From Owenia fusiformis (Eukaryota > Annelida > Polychaeta > Sabellida > Oweniidae): a DNA stretch of 64,000 bases. Under the pieces are notes generated by a model. The model made no database searches. It had not been told where the DNA came from and saw only the letters and a program-made list of their open reading frames with translations. The stretch covers positions 17,591,513 to 17,655,512 of the forward strand of contig CAIIXF020000004.1 in NCBI GenBank assembly GCA_903813345.2. The letters run 5' to 3'. This document shows positions 36,892-48,800 of this stretch, piece after piece; position 1 is the first letter of the stretch, and each line of letters opens with the position of its first letter. Both the position numbers and the translations under genes were made by a program.

Positions 36892-39800
36892 TCAAGTGCT
36901 AACTTGAACTTTTTTTGAGCGTTCATATTTGAACATAATACTAAACATTTCTCCACCGAGTCTTGCAGCCAGCCAGCGGTTCTTTAAGACGGCAATTTTT
37001 ATAGAATCACACGAGAACGCAGAGTGGAGGTTGGTGTGAACAGCACGTCCCATACCTTCTATGACCACTAGGTCTGTCTCGTTTTGTTTTAGTGTCTCAG
37101 CCAGGTCGTGGTCAATACATCTAGAAATACAGGATGTTCACAAAGTAATAACACTATAAATATGTTGTGACGAATTGGTTTAATAGTGCAGGATACCAGT
37201 ATTTTCTATCATGAAAGGCCAATCATGGTTTCAAAGTGTTCAGTCACACTTTGATATACTGGTACATGTAATAGATAAATTCTGTAGCTCAGAAGTTGAT
37301 CCCCAGTGGGATGAACTGACCTTTTTAGCCCTTATGAGTTAAGAATTTTATGCTGTGTTTTCATTATCTAATATAAATTGAGTTATTTGAAAGAGTTGAA
37401 TATCATGAATATGATCTTGACTGGTCCCTTGATAAAAAAGTAATTGCTTAATGGATGATTATACTGGAGTTTATTTTGAAGCATTGATTGATTGTTTGAA
37501 CAAAAGTTCATTAATCATATTTTGGAGATTATTTATGGAACAGAAATTTGAAGTTAATTTTTGAACATATTTTAGAATTTATTTATGGAAGGTTGTTCAC
37601 GGACTATGAAGCGAGTTTTCAAAAACTTTCGTACATTTAGAGGAAATGGAGGAAGGAGTAGCTCCAATAATTGGAGTGGCCTCCATTTTCATCTCCAATG
37701 GGTTGCAGCCTCGTTTTGAAAAGACAAAATGGCTGGGCCTGGGTTATCTCTATCCACCTTGCAAATGAAGTTTGATTCAGCAAACATGTTTTCATAATGA
37801 CACATCAGGCACAAGTCAATGACCATACATATACATTTTTTAAAAGCATACAATGTACCTTAAATCCAAGCAAGGTGACCCTTGTCCAGAGGCAAGAACT
37901 TGCAATTTCTGATCTTGCAAGGCACCTGCAATGACACTGGATATCTCTGCCACTTTCTTCATGAGGATGATTAGTTCACTGTGTGTCACATCATTCAGGG
38001 CAGGTCTTGAATTAGCACACAGTAGAACCTGCAAAGTTTGCGGGGTGTTATTTTTCAAAATATGGATAATTGAAGGTTTTGTGGTCAGATTTAAATGAGT
38101 GGTGTGCACAAAATTGCATTTAGAATTCAAATACAACATGAAAGTTATAATCTTGATGGTTAAATCTGTATATCTCCTAAAATCTCATTAAAACCATACT
38201 TCAATGAGATTTCAAAGCTATAATCAAAGCCTCTATTTATAATTGGGAAAAGGAGACCAATTTTATTATGTCACCACCAAAAGTGGTGACATATTGTTAT
38301 GGTCTCCGTTTTTTTATGTCACCACCAAAAGTGGTGACATATTGTTATGGTCTCCGTTTTTTTTTGCGACGGCGGTTGGCGTCCGGCGGTTGGCGTCCGG
38401 CGGTTGGCGTCCGGCGTCCGGCGGTTGGCGTCCGGCGTCTGTAACAATTTCTTACAACTTCCTATAACTTAACAAATACTGTTTGGACTGACTTCAATTT
38501 TTTCCTAAATCATCTACATGTTCTCAGAAGTTCAAATCTGACTTTAGATTTGACATTTGACCTTCAATGACCTTCTCAAGGTCAAAAAGGTCTTTTTTCA
38601 ACTTGCTTCACATTGACTAAATTTTTTTTCAAAATCATCTACATGTTCTCAGAAATTCAAATCTGACTTTAGATTTGACTTTAGATTTGACATTTGACCT
38701 TCAAATCTGACTTTAGATTTGACATTTGACCTTCAATGACCTTCTCAAGGTCAAAAAAGGTAAAAAAGGTCTGTTTTCAACTTGCTTCAAATTGACTAAA
38801 TTTTTTTTTCAAAATCATCTACGTGTTCTCAGAAATTCAAATCTGACTTAAGATTTGACTTAAGATTTGACATTTGACCTTCAATGACCTTCTTAAGGTC
38901 AAAAAAGGTCAAAAAGGTCTGTTTTCAACTTGCTTCAAATTGACTAAAAAATTTTTTCAAAATCATCTACATGTTCTCAGAAATTCAAATCTGACTTTAG
39001 ATTTGACTTAAGATTTGACATTTGACCTTCAATGACCTTCTCAAAGTCAAGAAAGGTCAAAAAGGTCTTTTTTCAACTTGCTTCAAATTGACTAAATTTT
39101 TTTTTCAAAATCATCTACATGTTCTCAGAAATTCAAATCTGACTTTAGATTTGAAATTTGACCTTCAATGACCTTCTCAATGTCAAAAAAGGTCAAAAAG
39201 GTATTTTTTCATCTTGCTTCAAATTGACTAATTTTTTTTTTCAAAATCATCTACATGTTCTCAGAAATTCAAATATGACTTTAGATTTGACTTGAGATTT
39301 TACATTTGACCTTCAATGACCTTCTCAAGGTCAAAAAAGGTCAAAAAGGTATTTTTTTCAACTTGCTTCAAATTGACTAATTTTTTTTTTCAAAATCATC
39401 TACATGTTCTCAGAAATTCAAATCTGACTTTAGATTTGACATTTGACCTTTAATGACCTTCTCAAGGTCAAAAAAGGTCAAAAAGGTCTGTTTTCAACTT
39501 GCTTCAAATTGACCAAATTTTTTTTTTAAAATCGTCTACATCTTTTCAGAAGTTCAAATTTGACTTTACAAGTTCTCAGAAGTTCAAATCTGACTTTAGA
39601 TTTGACCTTTGACCTTCAATGACCTTCTCAAGGTCAAAAAGGTCTTTTTTCAACTTGCTTCAAATTGACTAATTTTTTTTCAAAATCATCTACATGTTCT
39701 CAGAAATTCAAATCTGACTTTAGATTTGACATTTGACTTTCAATGACCTTTTCAAGGTCAAAAAGGTCTTTTTTTAACTTGCTTCAAATTTACTAAATTT

Positions 39801-42800
39801 TTTTTTCAAAATCATCTACATGTTCTCAGAAGTTCAAATCTGACTTTACATTTGACCTTCAATGACCTTCTCAATGTCAAAAAAAGTCAAAGAGGTTTTT
39901 TTTCAACTTGCTTCAAATTGACGATTTTTTTTTCAAAATCATCTACATGTTCTAAGAAGTTCAAATCAAACCTTCTTAAGGTCAAAAGGTATTTTCCAAC
40001 TTGCTTTAAATTGACCAAATTGTTTTAGGTGGTGACATTTTGTCATGTTAATGCCTTGTGTTATAGGCATTAGCCTTTCCTACCTTTGTTCCATTCATTA
40101 ACAACTGTCTTGCAAAAGGAACCACTCCAAGTATGATATCCATACCAGAGTTATCACAGAATATAATGGCACATTTATGTGGTGGACCCTTTAGTCTTTC
40201 AGCCCAGGCATCATAATCATCAAATAACCAAGGACGCACTGGAAATATGGGAAATACATATCATATTATGACATAGAATATAATGGCACATTTATGTGGT
40301 GGACCAATCAAACAACTGCTGAAACTGCTGAAACTGTCATTGTCATTTAGGTACACTGCTAAATCTGCACATCTAAGATGCAGTCTTTCAAAATATCTCT
40401 TTACCAATATGCATTCTGTTCTTCAATCTGTATTCTTCAAATATTGACCTTTTGGTATGACATATTCAGATAGTGAACTACACTGAAACCTGTACAGTGG
40501 AACACCTCTGTTACTGGAACACTTTTCAGCGTCCAAAGACAAACTGACTCAATGTTAAATTAACAAATGAACATCTATCAGTGGAACATCTCCAAAGTGG
40601 AACATTTGTAGAGGTACCAAACGTGTTCCACTTAGACAGGTTTTACTGTACAGAGACTTTTTGTATTTAATCATAACATCTACCTTGCAATTTTTTCTTT
40701 GCTTGTTCAAAGCCAAAGTTTCCTGTAGCCATAATGTCTGCAATCTCCTTTGCTCCCCAGTCAAACACATTGCCTGCAAGGAGACCTTCAATGAGTGACA
40801 GGTTGCGATTGTCCAAATCCATCTTGTCCAATGTATCGAGGTATTCCTTCAGTTGTTTCAATGCGTGTTCGTTCTCCTTCTGCTTTTGCTGGAAATATAT
40901 TGAGCCAAGGATAAGAATTATCTATTCAATCATAGAAATAGGATCGTGAGAAAGAACTCATCATTGTATTAACTTTAGTTAGCTAATGTTTTAACTTTTA
41001 GGAAAACTATAAAATGACGCAAACTCAAATGTCTTGGCAATTAACTGTCAACCTCGTTTTGAGTCAAGTAGCAAAAAAACATAATCCATAGGATACGGTA
41101 CCATATAGTTTAAAAACTGTTTTTGATGGTTTAGTGAAAGAGTTGAAAAATCTAGTTTTAGTTTGATATTTTTAAATCAACTGAAACATGCAACTTACAA
41201 GGTTTTTATGCAAAAAGATGAGCTTATATGTAACTCAGCCTATATAAAAGGAGAAACCACAAAGGGGGGGGGGGGTCATTTGACACCCTTTCCTGCATGA
41301 AGGAAAATGAGACATTGTGTATAAAATCACCTCTGAGAAGGGGTCCGAGAAATTAAATTCCTCCATACATTGCTCTCTCGTGTCTAGTAAACTCCTCACT
41401 GTTAGCGACCCATGAGATCTGCAATCACATTTATGTTCATGTAGAGTATAGATATGGCCGTGAGAGTCGTACATGTAAAATTATTAATATAAAATTAATA
41501 TAAATAAATATTGAGCCAATTAACACAAAACACAATACCTTGGAAAATAATGGCTAATTTAAGTTAATTAGCTACAAGAGTTTACAATTTGACATAACTG
41601 TTAATTAGCTCAATTGGATATATTATAATACCATCTCCAACTCATCTTCTTGGGCGAAAATAAATCTCCAACTGGTGGTGTAAGCTGGGGAAGGAGGTGA
41701 GGGAAAAGAATCGAAATGTATAACTTACATTGATGTTAATGGATTTTGTACGCACCTAGGGAGAAAACCCTCCAACTACAATCCTATCGATATCTCGTCT
41801 AAAGTCTCATCTCGTACTCTCGAGATCTGAAGCTTGATGTTTCGTTCAGTGTAACTTACCAGAAACATTTACCTGGGATAACCGGGGAATGGTCTTCTTA
41901 GGGCTTGTTCATACCTAAACCTTAACCGACTCTCACATTGCCATAAATGAAATTATTGTCAATAATTTGAATTTATGTTCATGTAGAGTATAGATATGGC
42001 CGTGAGAGTCGTACATGTAAAATTATTAATATAAAATTAATATAAATAAATATTGAGCCAATACTCCTATTCGCGATAAGAGTTCAGGTGGTAATTTACA
42101 TAAATATCTCCCATGATGCATCGCTTTGGAAGGGACAAATTTTCATTGGCCCGCCGAACGAGTCGATTACTCTGAACGTTTCTCAGCTTCTGATCTTCCA
42201 TCAGCCCTCAAGCATAGTTATATAATCCAATCTATTCAATAATCAGAAAGATTATCGGAGATTCAAAGTAACATTATTTATATTTTTCGATCTTCGATGG
42301 CGTCTGAGCAATCTCTGGGATATCAGTGACGTCACTGGAATTGGACGGCATTTTCAACTACAGATTTCTTCGGATTTGGGGATTATAGCTCAAAAAGCTT
42401 TGTCATATATCTTAATTACATACATACCTATCGTTTGTGCAAATGAAACTCTACATAAATGTTTAATAGAGCCGCAATGCGGTATTGAAAATAGCACCCC
42501 TGTGTAATCCAATGGGAAAGAACCCGGATGTAGACGAAGTTGTACCATACATGAGAGCTCTTCAAACGAGAGGTAACGAAACTGTACGAAATTAAACGTT
42601 ATCGCGTATTGGTATATTAACACAAAACACAATACCTTGGAAAATAATGGCTAATTTAAGTTAATTAGCTACAAGAGTTTACAATTTGACATAACTGTTA
42701 ATTAGCTCAATTGGATATATTATAATACCATCTCCAACTCATCTTCTTGGGCGAAAATAAGGCCATGCGCGATCTCTCGCGAGAGCCCAAAAGAAAAGAA

Positions 42801-45800
42801 GATTAATTAGAAAGTAGTTAAATCATTTAATGATACACACAAATCAATACATGAATACCAAATTATAAGAACATCATAGAAATGAACTAAAGTAAATCCG
42901 CAAATTCTGAAATATGGATGGACAAATTAATGTAATGTAATGTAATATGCTGTCAATCTCAGGTAAGATAAAGGAATTAGAATTGAATGAAAATTTTTGA
43001 ATTCAGAAAGTGCGGGTTTATCTCAATTAAATTTCTAGTACATCATGAAGAAAAAACAGTAGCTACTTGAAATTTGCATGCTCGACACCTGTTTGAGCCG
43101 ACTTTGGGGTTTACATGAAAATTGAATACTCGACACCTGTCTGAGCAACTTTGGGGCTTTAATGAAAATTGCATACTCGACACCAGTCTGAGTTTATAAA
43201 TGTCTACCTAATATATTTTTTAATGTATGTATGTATGTCATCTCCCAATCTTTTGATAGTATAGTCATCAAGTCCAAGATTTGTGGCCCATGTAGCTCCG
43301 CCTATCCGCAAACTGTGGCAATTATAGAAGGTAGGATCTACCTGACATTAAAAAAGAGTCTGTGAAGAAAATTGTTAAATACAGAAGTCTTCACTGGAGC
43401 ATCTCTATAAATGAAAAGAGGACCTGATTTAAAGGACCTTATGTTCAGGTACAACTTCATATGTAATACTGGACAACAAGATGGTAATTGAGAATTAATT
43501 GATATCGTAGCAGGAGATGAGCTATGTTTAAAATGTGAAAAAGTAATAATGAAAAAGGCTTCATCGGGAGAGAATTGAATACTTTCTAACTGTGAGTTGT
43601 GTCCTGTGGAAGTACTTGTCAACTCACTACTTCTTAGTAAGCCAAAAAGGCTGTAGATAACATAGCTCTGTACAAGACTTGAGCAAAAGGGTCAAAATCT
43701 ACTTCAGAAGTTTTAGAAACCATTTGTTCTAACAAGGCTGTGTTGATTGGCAATCTAGTGTCTATGCTAGGATTTTGTTTACAAAAACCGGAAACTATTT
43801 GAGAGACTACATAAGAAGTAGTGGGATCTTTGAAATTGTTAATTGTGAAAATATGATAAATATGATATACCAGACAGAGCTGACTTGAATGAATTAGGGG
43901 CATAATTCTTTAAACGAAGATGTGCTGCAAAAAGGCTAGCAGAGGCTGGGGTTAGAGGAAATTCACCTATACCTGTCTGGGAGTTGGACTGTACTAATAA
44001 ATCATATGACTTTCTGGTAGACGGGGCTTGGGCAGCTTGAAGTGCTTCTAAAAAGATAAAAAGTAACATAAATTGTTTCTAGATAAAGCGTCAGCAGCAG
44101 AATTATGAATACCAGCAATGTGTTCACTTTAAACATGATATTGTTTAAGAGACATTTTAATAAATAGGAAGTAAGAGTTGCATGGACGTTTGATTGCTGG
44201 TAGAAAATTTATTTCGGTATGTTCACTACTGCTTCATTGTCAGAATGCAGGATAACTGTGTGTCCAGACATAAGTTTTGCCTATGTAAGTATAGCAGTAA
44301 CAATAGGATAAAATTCAAGAATATTGATGTCCAATTCTTTCCATTCTGATGGCCATTCCCCTTTAAACCAAAGATTATTGCAAACGGCTCCATAGCCTAT
44401 CGTAGTAGAAGCATCGGTAAAAGATGCAATTGTTCTCTTGTCTCTTGTTCTTCTGTAAGGAAAATAGATTTCCCATTAAAGGGAATAGAAACTATTTCCA
44501 CATTAATAAATCCTGCATAGATGGAGTGTTGATTAAGATTTTATAATGTAGCTTCTTCATTTTTTAGATAGATGAATAAATATTGAAATAAATGATCTAC
44601 CGAAAGGAATCACACAACAACAGTCAGACAGTAACTAAGGAATCCTATAGCAGATAAAAGTTCTCTTTTTGAGACTTTCTCTGGTTTTGGCTTAATGGTA
44701 AAGGGGTTGATGTTACATAAAGTGTCAAAGATTGTTTTGCCATTTCCATGAGCAAACAAGCTTCTAATAGTCTTACACAAGAAGCAACCTTTTCCTAAAT
44801 GTTTTATAATATCTATGGCTTGTTGTACGGTTGCATATTTAACTGTAGAAGTTTCGTCTGGGATAGTATCATTATGGATTGGCCTCTGGGATGTGATAAG
44901 TTGTGAATAACACAGAATTCACCTGGAGATTTTTAGGAACGAGAAATAAGGGTGAAATAATATCAAATGGTGGCTGGTCAAAAGGTCCAAGTATTCTACC
45001 AGCTTTAAGCTCTTTGTTTAATTTTTTGAGAGCTTCTGGGTTCTTAGATATGATGACAAATTATCATGAGTAATGTTGTAATGTTCTGGCAAATCAGAGT
45101 GAGGAAATGTAAATCCGTACTAGAAACCATGAACTGTTTCTTCTTGATGTTCATAGCCTTCAAGCCAATATCTGAGTCTTTCAGGTTTAACTGGAGTCTC
45201 CAGTACCTGAGCGCTTTTTGTTGGGGAATTGGGCTTGCCTGCCGTTGTTGCGGGAGTAACATTTTGCAAGTTGGGCAGGTGTGGTTAAAGGGACAAGGGG
45301 ATATATATTTCAAGAGGTGAGGGGTTTGATCATGAAATCTTTGGGTATAGACAGCAATAAATATACTGAATGCTCGGACCCATTCTGGAAATGAAAGGAT
45401 TTTCCCTTCTTTGAAGGGTTTAAATTCAAATGTTTTGATTCAAAAGAATTGTCAGATTACATCTCACAGAGGACATAATCATTGTTTTTGTCTTCTTCAA
45501 TACAATCATGAATCAATACATGAATACCAAAATATAAGAACATCATAGAAATGAATTAAAGTAAATCCGCAAAATCTGAAATATGGACAAATTAATGTAA
45601 TGTAATATGTTGAAAACTGGGAATTGGATTCATTGAAGCTACTGACACCTGTCCTTGTAGCATGGCATTTGTGTTGGGAATTAATCCATAAGCTGTAGAG
45701 ACGGGTTGGGAATTATGAAAAGCTGAAAGGTTAGTAGAGACTGGAGGGATGAAAGGGTAGGGTTGGATATTAGCGCTTGATGCAAAAGATGGAATAGGGC

Positions 45801-48800
45801 GAGTAATGGATGCTGTGGGTCTATTTAGAGAGAATGAAATGTTGGGTTGGAATGGAAGATGTAGTGGAATAAGAAGGGAAAGGGGATAAGGGAAAAGTTG
45901 TTGTAAAGTTGCCTCTTATTAAAGTGGGCATAGACTTGGCTGCAGTCAGGGTATTAGAAGTGTGATACTCTTCTATAGTAATACTTGGGTTAGGTCCTTC
46001 AGTTTCAGACATTTTCAGTGAAATAATTAGTAGTTATATATAGGGTAAGCAACTTCAAGACATAAAAACATTTAGATAAATATAAATAGAAGCACATGCT
46101 CCATGTTAGATGTATATAAATATGATGCCCATAAGGCTAATCATAATAAATATGATTTAGAATACACTGCATAAATAAATGCATATAATATATAAAGATT
46201 ATGAATTATCATAAAATAAATATGATGCCCATAAGGCTAATCATAATAAATATGATTTAGAATACACTGCATAAATAAATGCATATGATATATAAAGATT
46301 ATGAATTATCATAATATAAATATGATGCCCATAAGGCTAATCATAATAAATATGATTTAGAATACACTGCATAAATAAATGCATATGATATATAAAAAAT
46401 GAATTATCATAATATAAATATGATAACCTTTAAGAATAAAGGTAAAGTATACAATGCATGAATAAATGCATATGATATATAAAATAATATGAATTATCAT
46501 AATATAAATATGATAACCTTTAAGAATAAAGGTAAAGTATACAATGCATGAATAAATGCATATGAAATATAAAATAATATGAATTTTATCATAATATAAA
46601 TATGATAACATATCATGTCTAAAGGTATAGTATACACTGCATGAATAAATGCGGATGATATACAAAATGATATATATTTATCATAATATAAATATGATAA
46701 CATATAAGTAAACAGGAAACTAAATTTCCTAATATAAGTATAGTACTTATGAAGGATAACTAAGTGAATAAACTATTGTGAAAAGTTAACGACTCTCTGG
46801 CTTATGTTTGGTTAGAGAAGAGTAGCCGTCTCTTCTAATGTTAAGTCTAATTATTATTACCTAATAAATGTAATCAAGAAATCTCAGGACTGCGCCTTTC
46901 CAGGACTTGAAGAAATGCTTTTCCCCTTGCATTGAGATGTGTGGGATCGTAGGAGTCATCTATCAAATTTGACCATTGATTCTATATTGGGTGGTATGTG
47001 GGTGATGTAGGAACAAAAGTCTATTGCCCTTATGATGATGAATATCATTTAAAAATTTGAAATTGGTAGATAAAATATTGAATTATATTGAATGCATTCT
47101 GAAGCAGTATTGATCGAGGATTTGAAAGGATGCCATGAGCGTTGAAATAGTTATCCAATATAAAAGGCTTTTAATGAAGGATGGATGTATATCTAAATAT
47201 TGTTCAGCCAAAGTGATGAGATTTATTGCAACAAAGGTAGATGATCTATGAACCAGATCATTTTCTCCTAGCTGTAATATAGCCAAATCTGGATAGGGAA
47301 TTTTATATTTTACATCATCTTGAAATTGTTTAATTGTATAAACAATGGTATTATAGTTAACTATGTCTTCCTTTAATTTAAAGTCAAATTGGTTAGATTC
47401 TTCTATTTTCCGAACAAAACTGTGGCCTATAATGCTGACCCTAATAACATTAGGCATCTCTAATTGTCTTGTATAATGGGAGAAGAAAGGTAAGGATATT
47501 ATTGACTCCTGTCTTATCCTCAGAGTAAAGTTTATTATGTGCAATAAGGTGTCAGAAATATAGAAGAAAAGGAATAATTATAGCTCTCTCAAGAGATAAA
47601 TATATATAAGTAATAAAATGATATCTGTACCTTAATGGTACTATGAATAATCCCAATAACAACCAGAAATCTCTGGAATGGGATAATAAATAGAATAGAT
47701 ATATTTATTTAATAGCCTACAAGGTTACTTACACTCGTAAATAAATGAAATATCTGTTATTAGATTGGATGGAGTCTATTGAACGTAACTTGAGGACATG
47801 TATGTGATTTACTTAGGTCCAAACCTTCTCTATATTCCGGCTTTGAGTAGAAAGATTAGCTGCCTTGGTGTTGTAAATATTGTAAATCAATGTGTCACAC
47901 GCACAGGAAATACGGCATAATAATATGAAATATACCTTTATGTATAGATTTGAGAAACATCAGCACACATCTCCGTCTGAATCTATTGTTATATTTGATT
48001 TCTTTAAGCGAGAATAATTTCAAAGTTTCCTACATTATTCACGTCTGGAACCGGAAGCCATTTTTAGCTACAGCGAGAAAATTTAACCATGTGTCAAACT
48101 CCGAAAAGAAATTTTGAAATATCTAAATCCAAACAAGCAACGTTTCATCCTAAATATAATTAATATAAAATGAATTCTAGGTGCGTGTGGCAATTTTTAC
48201 ATACGAAATACGAGTACATACGAAATAAATGAAGTTACATCTAGCTGTAAGGTAGAGACTCGAGTAATATGTGACGTGTCCATATTCATCAATAAATTAA
48301 TTCTTTTGTATAAATTCAAGTTTTAAACCATATGTACGAGATATCAATTGAATACTTCAAACATAAAACTACAAAGTCATAAAGACAAAAGATAAAACGT
48401 GTTTGAAATTTTTTTGAACTTTTTAAAACTGACGTTTTTTGTGTGAAATATTACGATAAAATTTTCACAAAACGATTCAGCGATAGATAAATGTATATAC
48501 AAGAGATAAATGTCGATAAAAAGAATCGAAATGTATAACTTACATTGATGTTAATGGATTTTGTACGCACCTAGGGAGAAAACCCTCCAACTACAATCCT
48601 ATCGATATCTCGTCTAAAGTCTCATCTCGTACTCTCGAGATCTGAAGCTTGATGTTTCGTTCAGTGTAACTTACCAGAAACATTTACCTGGGATAACCGG
48701 GGAATGGTCTTCTTAGGGCTTGTTCATACCTAAACCTTAACCGACTCTCACATTGCCATAAATGAAATTATTGTCAATAATTTGAATTAATGCATGTTTT

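Larger units (their letters stand above)
41430..48787 (-). mobile_element. Ngaro/DIRS-like tyrosine-recombinase retrotransposon (decayed)
   Basis: About 7.36 kb on the minus strand. Reading 5' to 3' (48787 to 41430): repeat A1 (48787-48518); an SGNH-hydrolase-like frame; an AT-rich tandem repeat; a gag-like region; reverse transcriptase and RNase H; a tyrosine recombinase; then B1 (42763-41971, split by an insertion), A2 (41970-41704) and B2 (41663-41430). This A1-genes-B1-A2-B2 order is the split-direct-repeat structure of Ngaro elements, which integrate through circular DNA by a tyrosine recombinase instead of a DDE integrase. All coding regions carry frameshifts or stops. It lies in a PANK4 intron, in the same orientation as PANK4. 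Confidence 0.88.

Noticed and set aside
41704-48787. Classical LTR retrotransposon with 267-bp LTRs
   Set aside because: The repeats are arranged A1-genes-B1-A2-B2, and the enzyme motifs are those of a tyrosine recombinase (RSSEL, HSLR, Tyr), not a DDE integrase.
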